NCBI GenBank assembly: GCA_963989245.1
Contig: OZ022345.1
Span: 24,169,696-24,233,695 of the forward strand
Direction: 5' to 3'
Source of the DNA: Nansenia antarctica
Lineage: Eukaryota; Chordata; Actinopteri; Argentiniformes; Microstomatidae
Length of the DNA stretch: 64,000 bases
The position numbers were made by a program, and so were the translations under genes. The stretch's first letter is position 1, and the number at the start of each line of letters is the position of its first letter. Below are positions 31,687-41,701 of the stretch, in pieces. The notes below the pieces were generated by a model, which did not search any database, had not been told where the DNA came from, and saw only the letters and a program-made list of their open reading frames with translations.

Positions 31687-32897
31687 CAGTGTTTCCCCTA
31701 GGTTTGCTGCCTTGGGGGGGTGGCATGGACCGTGGCATGGACCCCCCCCCCCCCCCCCCCCCAGGGGGTAAGACCCTGCGACATACCAGCATCATGTCCA
31801 GGGGTGTACTAACTTGTACATTAAGCCGCCTCACGCTACGGAAACAGGAGATAGGCTCCTTCCCTATGGGCCGTTAGGCTCCAGAACCACCGGTTCTCAA
31901 GGCTACTTACTTATGTGGTCTTGACTACCTGTCCACTTTCTCACCTGGTTCTTGCGCTCTCTCTCTCTGGTGTGCCGACACCATCCTGCTCTCTCTCCTT
32001 CTCTCCCTCCCTACCCTCCTCTCTCCCTTTTGCTGTCAACCAAAAGGTAAACAAAACAGCCAGAGTATTTATAATCTAATAAGAGGTATAAATTGATCCA
32101 TATCAATTTATAACATAATTATAATTGAATATTGGATTGCTGTGGGCAATCCAGTCAGATAATGTCATTTTGACTTTACTCTCTCACCTACTCTCTCAAC
32201 TCTAAAAAACAGACATTTCCAATGCTTCAATCAACTGTCCATGTACTGTAAATCTGCCATTATGGTATTACCATGAAGCCCAACTCTAGCAGAATAAGAA
32301 AGATAGTATATCTACTTTAAGTAAAATAATAAAGTGCCTCCAGTTAGCTCTTTAGCTGGCATGTGTGCAGCAGACTAGCTCATCTCATCACCTCTGAGCT
32401 AGCTAGCTTGCTAGTTCTTTGACACTATTTACACTATGGAACTATAGTCAGACACTTTCTAGTCACGATAATAACGACCAATTTGAACCAACTTGCTCTG
32501 TTAGAACACTCAGCAATTATATTTGCTAACGATTCAACTTGCTTACTATCAATCTGAAGTCAATCTGCAGACAATCTGCAGACACAGCCGGCAACAACTC
32601 TCGCGTCTCGCGCGCACACTTGCGCAAAATCTTGTATTATTCTCCTGCGCTGGCACAACGCGAAGTGTGGAGATAGGTCTGGCTATGCGAGACTACGGCG
32701 GACTAACGTTAACAACGAGCCTATGGGCTTGCCACTCGCCAGATTCGGGTTGGGTGCGTTTAAAAAACGCGGATATTTTAGCCTACTTGTCAGATGTTTG
32801 GTGTCTACGTCCGTAATAATTCCTCTTTCTTGGGGGGGCGGGGGGTTCCGTTGGGAGTGCGGCCCGCCCCCCCAAGGCAATGGTAGGGGAAACACTG
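31687..32897. mobile_element. Non-autonomous element with CAGTGTTTCCCCTA ends
   Basis: CAGTGTTTCCCCTAGGTTTGC at 31687 is matched inverted by GCAATGGTAGGGGAAACACTG ending at 32897. 5-bp flanking repeat GGTTT (31682-31686, 32898-32902). There are G/C homopolymers near both ends (31714-31720, 31741-31762). No transposase seen. Confidence 0.8.
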
Positions 32898-32902
32898 GGT
32901 TT

Positions 32903-35151
32903 ACTTTTCAAAACAAGTGAGAAAACAGTTGAATTTGGATGGAATGTATAGTGATCTGTCAGTGAAATATAATTAGTTTTACAGTCTGGTACATGAGAAA
33001 GGTCAAATGGCACTGGTGGTGCCAAAAGTTCTCCAAATGGCACAATTTGGTGGTCCGTCTGAACATACCTGTACTAAAACCTCTCCAAAGTGTCACTGGC
33101 TCACATACTAGCTTCTAACTTGGGACAAGTACTAATCATAGATTGGAATACTGATTACATACAAAGTCCTAGCTCTATTTGCTACTACACAGTAACATCT
33201 ATTTTGATTCTGACACCCCACAGGTGTTAGCTTTCATCTGATACCAAGATTATTATAATGGCCCTTATGGTTGTGGAGATATTCTATATTCATTGTGGGC
33301 ATGTCATTTCCTGCAGGTTATAATTCTGCTTCATTTTGTATTCAGTTAATTATTGATGATTGTATATCTTTGTCATGTGTAGAATGTTATTCTGAATTGA
33401 GATCTGAGCATATCCACACAAAACCTGAAGGTGGTATCCTGGTACTGGTATTATTTTTTGGCAGTGGCTGAGCACAGCGTGCCAGTAAAGGACCATGTGG
33501 ACAGCCTGGCAGAGTATCTGGTGGACCTGAGGACCCAGCCCAGCCGAGTCCTCAGCAACCAGGCTGTCAGCACCATCCTCGGCTTGTGACAGGACCTGCT
33601 GGAATACGCTTAACTTGTTTATTTGTGTGTGAGTGTGTGTCTATTTGTGATTATTTAAATAACAAATGTTCTATTTCAAATATGAATCTTTTATCTCCTC
33701 TCTGTAAATAGTTATTTATTTAACCTCAGGGTTTTTAAGAGGTTAACTTGTTTATTTGTGTGTGAGTAAGTTTTTGTGATTATTAAAATAACAAATGTTC
33801 TATTTCAAATATAAATCTTTCATCTGAGTTGTATTCTATCATTTAGACACATTGCTAATAGCTCGTGATGCAATCCACGAGAGAAAGAAACAGGTCTGAT
33901 AATTTTATAACAGATCCTTTCTCACAAAGATACACATGCAACTTGAATAGAGTATCGTACCTATAGGCCCATAGCACAGTCATTAAACATCATTAAAACA
34001 ACAGCAAGTGTATATAATCTTCTGTTATGTCACATGAAGCAAGATGTTGGCTCAAGGGATCTTGAATTTACACAAAACAATACTGTTGTGGAAAGACAGT
34101 TCATCGCTGCAATATGTGCACACCATTTTGTTTTAGTTTGTTGGCTCAGTCATCATGTCGAAGTTTGGACTGAAGTGTACGTTGAAGCCCAAATCCAATT
34201 TATCCCATTCCAACACTGGGTGTGGTTTTAACCTTAAAATATAAAAATACCTTTTATCAAATGGGGACACTCACTGTCACTGGCAAGTAACACAACAAAA
34301 GTAGTCATTTCATAAACAGTGTTTTCCACAGAGACATCAGCCAGAGGTGTGACACTATTTACATCCCAATAACCACTGTAATGAGCTCCATACCAATTGT
34401 AATGAGCTCATTGACAATTTTGGCTGGGTTTCTGTGGAATGTTATTAAAAAGGCACAACAAAATACTGGAAAGAAACATATCACAATAATGAAAATGACA
34501 ACAACATACTACTCATAAAACATACATTAAAATAAGATCAAACATGACTATACACCCAACTACTGAAACATTCAAACGTAATAACAAGGAAAAAAGGGGT
34601 TTGTCGATTTGATCCCAGACAGGATGTCTGCTAGGTGCCTCATTCATCTGTGACACAAAGGACCCAGAACACTTGTAATGTGTAAAGTGGTGTCAGCTGG
34701 GTCAGGCAATTCATTTGACTCCCAAGAATAGAGAGTGATCGACCCCGAGTCATCTGAATAAATTCCCTAGACAAGCCAATATATTGTAATGCAGTGGATT
34801 CGGTAAGTAATCCCTACTGCTACCTAGTTAACTAAAATATACTTTACATTAATAGCAGGCTCACAAAACAAGCTGTGTTAGTTGACTAGCCAGTGTGTCA
34901 TTGATTTTCATTGAAATGTATTCTCATTTTTCGAAATAAAAGTGCAAACATTAAACAGCTTCCACCCCACTGATGGAAATGTGTTTGTGTTGATGAGAAG
35001 TGATAATATCTTGTCTTCCTTATTGTTGTATTATTATTATTATTTGTACCCCTCAGTAACCCCTCAGAACTGAGGTAGAGCTTTGCTTTGTATCTTGCTT
35101 CTCTAAGAGCTCTTAATAAACGGAGGAGACTTTGTTTCATCACATCATGTA
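32903..35151. other. Noncoding stretch with a short exon-like fragment
   Basis: At 33464-33590 a frame reads AVAEHSVPVKDHVDSLAEYL, then VDLRTQPSRVLSNQAVSTIL and a stop; I cannot name its family, and it looks like a piece of a dispersed coding repeat. 33618-33695 and 33744-33820 are an 80-bp direct repeat (AACTTGTTTATTTGTGTGTG). The rest shows nothing. Confidence 0.45.
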
Positions 35152-35156
35152 CCCTT

Positions 35157-35370
35157 TGTAGTATATTGCTATGTTTAGCATAGATCTGGGATTGATTGCT
35201 ATTGCCTCCGTAGCATTACATCTTGACAATGTTATCACCGATTGACTAGTGTGGTCTAGTTGTTGTTGAAATGGTGAATAAAGACGCACGCTGAACGTTG
35301 CTCCAGAGACCAGAGTCATTATTATTATAAAGTGTATCTTGTAAGTCAGAGAGAACAGCAAGACACAACA
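35157..35370 (+). repeat. Gypsy 5' LTR
   Basis: 214 bp, TG...CA ends, AATAAA at 35277-35282 (GGTGAATAAAGACG). Contains the promoter by position. Confidence 0.92.
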
Positions 35371-35382
35371 TGGTGTCAGAAG
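35371..35382 (+). other. Primer-binding-like site of the gypsy element
   Basis: TGGTGTCAGAAG directly abuts the LTR, where a tRNA primer would pair. The tRNA is not identified. Confidence 0.55.
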
Positions 35383-35535
35383 ATGTGACTTCTTCACAAA
35401 TATAAGGAATTGCGAGGCGCCGTCGATCTACGCAGAAACTTTGTGGAGAACTATAGATAGCATAGCATAGCATATAGCATAGCTATCGACCCTGTGCGAC
35501 GTTCGTTCGTAGTAGCTAGCGAGTGAAAGCAAAGC

Positions 35536-38500
35536 ATGGAACAGTTCAAGCCTCCCGCGCCGCTCATGCTCTCTGGAAACGTGAGTGAGAATTGGCGTCG
35601 GTGGAAACAACGTTTTGAACTGTATATGATTGCCACTGGTGCAGATGATAAAGATGAGCATGTGAAAATAGCCATCATGCTGCACACCATAGGAGAAGAG
35701 GCATTAGAGGTATATAATACATTCACCATTGATTTTGAAGACCCAGCATACGAGACAATGAAAGAGATCATGGATGCATTTGAAGCATACTGTATCCCCA
35801 AAAAGAACATTGTTTTTGAACGTCACCAATTCTGGTCCCATTCTATGTCAGAGGGAGTTAGTGTCGACAAGTTTGTGACTGAACTCCGTCAGAAATGCAG
35901 AGACTGTGAGTTTGGTGCAGGTGAGAATGACACATTGAGAGACAAAATGGTGTTTAGCCTAACTGATCCTCGCATGAAAGAGAGACTATTGAGAGAGACA
36001 GACCTAACCCTGGACAGAGCACTAACCATATGCAGAGCTGCAGAAGCTGCCAAGTCACAGCTGCAAGCTATGGGGACAGGGCACGCAGACGCCCCAGTTC
36101 AAGCACTGTCCAGAGGAACTACTAGCTACTCTGAGATGAGAAGAGGATACAGAAAACAAAGATCGTCAGGAAGAGCAAATGAGCAGACGGACAGCACAAA
36201 CACATGCGGGAAGTGTGGAGGGACACACCCGCCCCGCCAATGTCCTGCCTTCGGGACCACATGCCACAAATGCAACAAGAGAAACCATTGGTCCAAAGTG
36301 TGTGGCGCACCACAGCATGGGACAGTCACAGCAAGGGACGTCAGTCAACTTGAGAGCGAGGTAGATTCTTTATTTGTAGGCTCAGTGTTCTGTGTTAGGG
36401 TAGATAAGATCACGCAGCAGACAGACAACGCGTGGTACACCACAGTCAACCTCAGAGACACCCCGGTCAGATTCAAGCTGGACACGGGGGCGGAGGCGAA
36501 CGTGCTTCCAATGTGCATTTTCGAGGAGATACCGGGGCCCCCACGACTAAAGCCTACACAGACACTTCTCATTGCCTATGGAGGAGCACGCCTGAAACCG
36601 AAAGGAACAGTGACATTCACGTGTGAGACACCCAATAGAGCAAGAGCAAATCTAGTTTTTTTTGTGACTGCACAGTCCACCACGCCCATTCTGGGCAGAG
36701 AAGCGTGCGAGACACTGCAGCTCGTGAGGAGAATAGAGACGCTTGCAGTCAAGGCACCAGCTACAAAAGAGGAGCTGGTGGAGCGGTACGCATCTGTCTT
36801 CAGTGGCCTGGGTGAGTTCCCCGGTGTGCACCACATACACACAGACCCAAGTGTGGCCCCAGTCGTCCACGGATGCAGAAAGATCCCAGTCAGTGTCGTG
36901 GACAGACTGAAAACAACCCTGAAAGAGCTTGTAAAAAAGGACGTCATAGCACCTGTGACAGACCCGACCGAGTGGGTGAATAGCCTCGTCATCACTGAGA
37001 AAAAGAACGGATCACTGAGGGTGTGTTTGGATCCTCGTGATCTGAATGAGGCAATCAAGAGGCAGCACTACTCGATACCAACCCCGGAGGAAGTCCAGAG
37101 CAAGCTCTCTGGGAAGTCAATATTCACGATCCTGGACGAGAAGGACGGATATTGGCAGGTGAGACTTGACGAGCCATCATCTATGCTGTGCACATTCAGT
37201 ACGCCGTGGGGAAGATTCCGCTTTAAGAGACTTCCTTTTGGCATCAAGTCCGCCAGCGAAGTTTTTCAGCAGAAAAACTGTGAGGCTTTTGGAGACATCG
37301 AAGGAGTCCATATCATCGCAGACGATATGATAATCGCCGCCGCCACAGAAGAGGAACATGATGGCATCCTTCACAAGGTCATGGAGAGGGCACAGAGAGC
37401 CAACGTCAAGTTCAACAAGGAAAAAATCCAGTACAAAATCAACACCGTCAGATACATGGGCCACGTCATTACACCAGAGGGAGTGAAACCGGATGACACA
37501 AAGGTGACGGCCATCAACAACATGCCGCCACCAGAGGACAAGACAGGGCTGCAGAGGCTGTTGGGGATGACGAGGTATTTGGCTCAGTATATCCCTGATG
37601 AAGCTTCAGTGACTGCCCCGCTCAGACAGCTGCTGAGGAGAGATGCAGCTTGGCAGTGGAACCATGAACATGATGATGCTTTAATCAAGCTGAAGTCAGC
37701 CCTCACCAACGCCCCTGTGCTGAAGTTCTATGACCAAGCCATGCCTCTCACCATACAGGCTGACGCGTCGAAAGATGGACTGGGAGCTTGTCTTCTCCAG
37801 GAGGGGAGACCGCTGTGCTATGCCTCACGAGCTCTCACAGAAGCTGAGAGAAACTACGCCCAAATAGAGAAGGAGTTGCTGGCGATAGTGTTCGCAGCCA
37901 AACGCTTCCACCAGTATGTTTACGGCAACACTGTTACAGTCCAATCTGATCACAAGCCACTTGAAGTGATTTTTAAGAAACACCTGAGCAAAGCCCCAGC
38001 AAGACTACAGCGCATGTTGCTCCAGCTTCAACGGTATGATTTGAAAATAACATACACGCCAGGAAAAGACATGCACGTCGCCGACACCCTTTCCCGCGCG
38101 TTTGTCACCGAACAGGCCGACAGTGGAAAAGAGGACCTCTTCGAGGAGAGAGTGATCCACACGATGGAGGCTACTGCTGCCATGAGCTCAGACATGCTCA
38201 AGATGCTCAAAGAAGCCACAGCAGCTGACGAGACACTACAGGCAGTGGCTGAGAGACACCGCAGCGGCTGGCCCCAAAGACGACGTAGTGTGCCCGCCAG
38301 TCTCTACCAATACTGGCCTCAGCGGCACATTATCCACATCAGGGACGGACTACTGATGACCGGCGACAGAATTGTGATTCCTCAAGCCGCCAGACAGGTG
38401 ATACTAGAGAGACTACACCTCGCACATCAAGGTATCCAGAGGACAAAGGCACAGGCCCGACAAGTCGTGTACTGGCCGGGAATGACTCGTGACATCGACA

Positions 38501-39510
38501 ACGCAGTGGAGAGATGCTCTCCGTGTCAACAACTCCAACCACAGAACCAGAGAGAGCCCCTCATGTCACATGATATCCCTGAGATACCATGGCTAAAGGT
38601 CGGGGCTGACATCTTTGAGCTCCAGGGCCAGTCATACCTTATCGTGGTGGACTATCTGTCCAAGTACCCAGAGGTGCTCCATCTACCTGACAAGACCGCT
38701 CACACAGTCATCCGCAAGATGAAAGCAGTCTACGCGAGGCACGGGATCCCAAAAGAGCTGGTAAGCGACCATGTTCCTTTTGCAAGTGCAGAGATGAGGG
38801 AGTTTGCAGCATCCTGGGGAATACAGCTCATTCACTCCAGCCCTGCATATCCTCAATCCAACGGTCTGGCAGAGAGGATGGTGAAGACGGTCAAACATGC
38901 ACTCAAGAAAGCTTTGCAGACCAACATAGACCCCCATCTAGCCCTGCTAGCATTGAGAAACACTCCAATAACAGGCACAGATGTTTCCCCAGCTCAGGTG
39001 CTTATGGGAAGAGTACTACGAAGCACGCTGCCCTGCTCTACAGCTGTTCTACAGCCAGCTACCCCGAGAGGAGTTCATGCCAGGCTGAAAGATCTCCAAA
39101 CCAGACAGGAGCACTACTACAACCGCAACTCACAGCCCTTACCTGAGTTTGCTCCTGGTGCAACGGTTCACATGGAAACGAGACGTGGATGGATGCCAGC
39201 CAGAGTCCTAAACCAACGAGAAGAGCCACGGTCATACAACGTGAGAAGCCCGTCTGGTGTTGTCTTCAGAAGGAACAGACGTCATCTCAGGCGTATTCAT
39301 CCAAGTCTGCATCAAGAGAGAGATCCTGAGCCACTGGAGCAGCCTGCACCTGTGAGCCCGCTGGGAGGACCCCCAGAGTCACCGGATCATCCAGCTCAGC
39401 ACCCGTCCTCCTGTGAGGGCGAGAGCTCCACTCCTACCTGCCGCACCAGAAGTGGCAGAGCTGTGGTGCTTCCGGCAAGGTATCAAGACTTTGAGATGGG
39501 CCAACGCTGA
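35536..39510 (+). CDS. Ty3/gypsy gag-pol polyprotein
   Basis: 1324 codons in one frame with no break. Domains in order: gag (1-200); two Cys-His knuckles (C224-C227-H231-C236, and a canonical C-x2-C-x4-H-x4-C at 243-256); aspartic protease with DTGAE at 316-320; reverse transcriptase with first Asp in TILDEKDGYWQ (534) and IIADDMII (593-600), where the usual Tyr/Val-x-Asp-Asp box has Ala; RNase H starting near TIQADASKDGLGA (about 733); integrase zinc-binding region (about 960-995); and integrase D, D and E near 1024, 1078 and 1113, with the D35E spacing. The Met at 35536 starts gag 166 bp after the LTR. gag and pol are fused without a frameshift, which is unusual but known in some gypsy lineages. 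Probably active or recently so. Confidence 0.92.
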   Translation: MEQFKPPAPLMLSGNVSENWRRWKQRFELYMIATGADDKDEHVKIAIMLHTIGEEALEVYNTFTIDFEDPAYETMKEIMDAFEAYCIPKKNIVFERHQFWSHSMSEGVSVDKFVTELRQKCRDCEFGAGENDTLRDKMVFSLTDPRMKERLLRETDLTLDRALTICRAAEAAKSQLQAMGTGHADAPVQALSRGTTSYSEMRRGYRKQRSSGRANEQTDSTNTCGKCGGTHPPRQCPAFGTTCHKCNKRNHWSKVCGAPQHGTVTARDVSQLESEVDSLFVGSVFCVRVDKITQQTDNAWYTTVNLRDTPVRFKLDTGAEANVLPMCIFEEIPGPPRLKPTQTLLIAYGGARLKPKGTVTFTCETPNRARANLVFFVTAQSTTPILGREACETLQLVRRIETLAVKAPATKEELVERYASVFSGLGEFPGVHHIHTDPSVAPVVHGCRKIPVSVVDRLKTTLKELVKKDVIAPVTDPTEWVNSLVITEKKNGSLRVCLDPRDLNEAIKRQHYSIPTPEEVQSKLSGKSIFTILDEKDGYWQVRLDEPSSMLCTFSTPWGRFRFKRLPFGIKSASEVFQQKNCEAFGDIEGVHIIADDMIIAAATEEEHDGILHKVMERAQRANVKFNKEKIQYKINTVRYMGHVITPEGVKPDDTKVTAINNMPPPEDKTGLQRLLGMTRYLAQYIPDEASVTAPLRQLLRRDAAWQWNHEHDDALIKLKSALTNAPVLKFYDQAMPLTIQADASKDGLGACLLQEGRPLCYASRALTEAERNYAQIEKELLAIVFAAKRFHQYVYGNTVTVQSDHKPLEVIFKKHLSKAPARLQRMLLQLQRYDLKITYTPGKDMHVADTLSRAFVTEQADSGKEDLFEERVIHTMEATAAMSSDMLKMLKEATAADETLQAVAERHRSGWPQRRRSVPASLYQYWPQRHIIHIRDGLLMTGDRIVIPQAARQVILERLHLAHQGIQRTKAQARQVVYWPGMTRDIDNAVERCSPCQQLQPQNQREPLMSHDIPEIPWLKVGADIFELQGQSYLIVVDYLSKYPEVLHLPDKTAHTVIRKMKAVYARHGIPKELVSDHVPFASAEMREFAASWGIQLIHSSPAYPQSNGLAERMVKTVKHALKKALQTNIDPHLALLALRNTPITGTDVSPAQVLMGRVLRSTLPCSTAVLQPATPRGVHARLKDLQTRQEHYYNRNSQPLPEFAPGATVHMETRRGWMPARVLNQREEPRSYNVRSPSGVVFRRNRRHLRRIHPSLHQERDPEPLEQPAPVSPLGGPPESPDHPAQHPSSCEGESSTPTCRTRSGRAVVLPARYQDFEMGQR

Positions 39511-39735
39511 AGGTTGTGCTCCACCAGGGTTAAGTACTGGTGACCTCTGTCCCTTAGTTTAGTTAGTTACTAGATGATAGTTGGACACATTTAGAAAGTG
39601 TGTGGTATGTTTACAAGTTTGATTTTACTCCAAGTGAAAGTTCACAAGTTACTGGACAAGTTATAGGACGTATAACTTTTCAGAGACTAATTTTCAGTTG
39701 ACCCAAGAGAGACTTTTAATGCTTAAAAGGGGGGA
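39511..39735 (+). other. Gypsy 3' noncoding region with polypurine tract
   Basis: About 225 bp without coding signal, ending AAAAGGGGGGATG at 39724-39735, where plus-strand priming would start. No env-like ORF. Confidence 0.7.
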
Positions 39736-39949
39736 TGTAGTATATTGCTATGTTTAGCATAGATCTGGGATTGATTGCTATTGCCTCCGTAGCATTACAT
39801 CTTGACAATGTTATCACCGATTGACTAGTGTGGTCTAGTTGTTGTTGAAATGGTGAATAAAGACGCACGCTGAACGTTGCTCCAGAGACCAGAGTCATTA
39901 TTATTATAAAGTGTATCTTGTAAGTCAGAGAGAACAGCAAGACACAACA
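39736..39949 (+). repeat. Gypsy 3' LTR
   Basis: 214 bp, apparently identical to the 5' LTR; followed by the target duplication CCCTT. Confidence 0.92.
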
Positions 39950-39954
39950 CCCTT

Positions 39955-40379
39955 AGTGGTAAGTTCTTGTGAGCCTAGCAACTCACGTGTATCTTTATTA
40001 TTGATTAATTAGTAGAATTTACACGACAAGACACAGCTGTATGTCACCCCTCATGGTTGAAACTCACTTGATCCATATTCTAGAAGTGTTGCTGAGTACA
40101 GTGGTAGTAATCATGTTTAGCCTTGGAAGATTATTTGTGTACAATCCATTATATGTCCCTTTATGTAGTGCAGCAGTCTTTCACCACAATAATTAGGATA
40201 TTAGAAGAATTATAAACCCTTCAAAGCACAAATAATAGAGTCATAGAGTAGGATTACATCTTTATTGACATGTTTATTTCCAGATGTAGTTGCATATAGT
40301 ACTTTATCCATATGTAGCATTTCTAAATGCTTAAACAAGTTTAACGTGGGCGCTTTTATTTTGAATAAATGTACCCGAG
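39955..40379. other. Noncoding stretch
   Basis: No gene or repeat ends recognised. Confidence 0.5.
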
Positions 40380-40660
40380 CTAAGTGGGCGGAGTTCCAGA
40401 ACACAGCTCCGGAAGGACCCGGTGATGACGTCATCAAAAGACGACACCGTGTTTATAACATATTTCATTCTACTACTGATGTGAGTCCGTCGAGGATGTA
40501 TTTTATTTCTGGATGATAAAGGTAACGTCTCTGTGACCATATAAGGACAGGCAGCAAGGTAACGTCTCTATGACCATATAAGGACAGAAGACTTCCGACA
40601 GGGCCGTTTGGAGCAGCGCCGGTATCTCCACATTGGTGAAAACGCAGAAATGTAAGTAAA
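40380..40660 (+). promoter_or_regulatory. Promoter-like segment with CRE and two CArG-type boxes
   Basis: A perfect CRE palindrome TGACGTCA lies at about 40426-40433. A 36-bp unit (GGTAACGTCTCT.TGACCATATAAGGACAG) is present twice, each containing CCATATAAGG (about 40536 and 40573), a perfect CArG/SRF-type box that is also TATA-like. Next come GC-richer sequence and ATGTAAGTAAAA (about 40649), which could be a splice donor. The retrovirus at 40720 lies just downstream, so any following exon is beyond it. No gene could be assigned. Confidence 0.4.
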
Positions 40661-40719
40661 ACGTGTTCGTAGCCAAGTCCTGCATTGCATTGCTTCATTG
40701 TTCGTAATGGTGGTTGTTT

Positions 40720-41057
40720 TGTCGTGTATTCTTATTGGTTATGAATCAAACAACAGCTAGTGAGTTTAAGATTTAATCCGAGTTACAAACAGATTTATAC
40801 ATACACGTGTTTAAGCTGGGGCCTGGTGACAAAAAGAGGCCGCTTCCTCCCTTCCTCGCTGGTTTTCCCTAGTTTCCTAGATCCCTCCCTCTTATGCAAA
40901 TACAGTCACAGGTCATAGCCTATCACCTTATCCAGATGGCCATGAGGGCCGTCCCCTGTGATGTCACCACAGCCCCAAGTCCGAGGGGCTGGTCAGATTA
41001 CAAGAACCATTGCACAACACTAGAAAATAGGATATATATAGTAGAAAATATACGACA
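40720..41057 (-). repeat. ERV 3' LTR
   Basis: 338 bp. On the minus strand it begins TGTCGTATATTTTC and ends ACACGACA, preceded by the purine tract GAGGGGGGATG. It contains an ATGCAAAT octamer (about 40894) and a TATATATA stretch near its minus-strand start. Confidence 0.9.
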
Positions 41058-41701
41058 CATCCCCCCTCGGACCACCCAGAGGGTGTTCCGAAACTAAACG
41101 ACCACAAAACAAAAACAAAAACACAAAACCCCACATAAAAAAAATAAAAAATAAAAAATATATATTTTTTTTTTTTTTTTAAAGAAACAACAACAAACAG
41201 AAAAACTACACCAACACACAACACAAGAAGCACAATAACACAGACCAACCCAGGACCAGTATTAGGAACCAAAGATATCATAAACAAAAAATAGAAAACA
41301 ACCAATAATAAAAAGAATTTTGAAAATAACAACCACAATTAAACTAAACACAGTCCATCATGCACAAATTAATATAGAAACTTCCAACGACCGATGTTTT
41401 CTTTGTCCTTGAAGCGCCAGGGACAGAGGTTACTAGCACATGAACCCAGTTGGAGAACAGCCTTTACCGCTTTCTCAGATTGATATCCTTTCCCAGTCAA
41501 GAGTGTTTTCTTCGTTGTGCTAGGAACAGAACCGCTTTCCTTTCTTTGCATAACCACCACACCACTACTCAACTGACATCAATCACATGATATAGAAAGA
41601 AACAAACAATACACAAATAATGACATTCAGTTATCATAACACATAAGTCTCCAACAGTAAGCATAGGACAAAGGGAATGCATTAATGCATAGATTTTCAC
41701 C
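41058..41701 (-). other. ERV 3' region without recognisable env
   Basis: AT-rich, with long A/T runs (41139-41180). A 67-codon frame at 41369-41572 has no family resemblance that I recognise. The position is where env would end; nothing env-like remains visible. Confidence 0.5.

Larger units (their letters stand above)
35157..39949 (+). mobile_element. Complete Ty3/gypsy LTR retrotransposon
   Basis: Two 214-bp LTRs that appear identical by eye (TGTAGTATATTGC...GACACAACA) flank one long gag-pol ORF. A 5-bp target duplication CCCTT is at 35152-35156 and 39950-39954. A primer-binding-like TGGTGTCAGAAG follows the 5' LTR, and a purine tract AAAAGGGGGGATG precedes the 3' LTR. Matching LTRs and an open ORF indicate a recent insertion. 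Confidence 0.93.

Noticed and set aside
36122..38937. Open frames antisense to, or offset within, the gypsy gag-pol ORF
   Set aside because: Shadows of the 35536-39510 coding frame; no independent start context or family match.
40316..40540. Small frames around the promoter-like segment
   Set aside because: No conserved features; they overlap regulatory words and differ on each strand.
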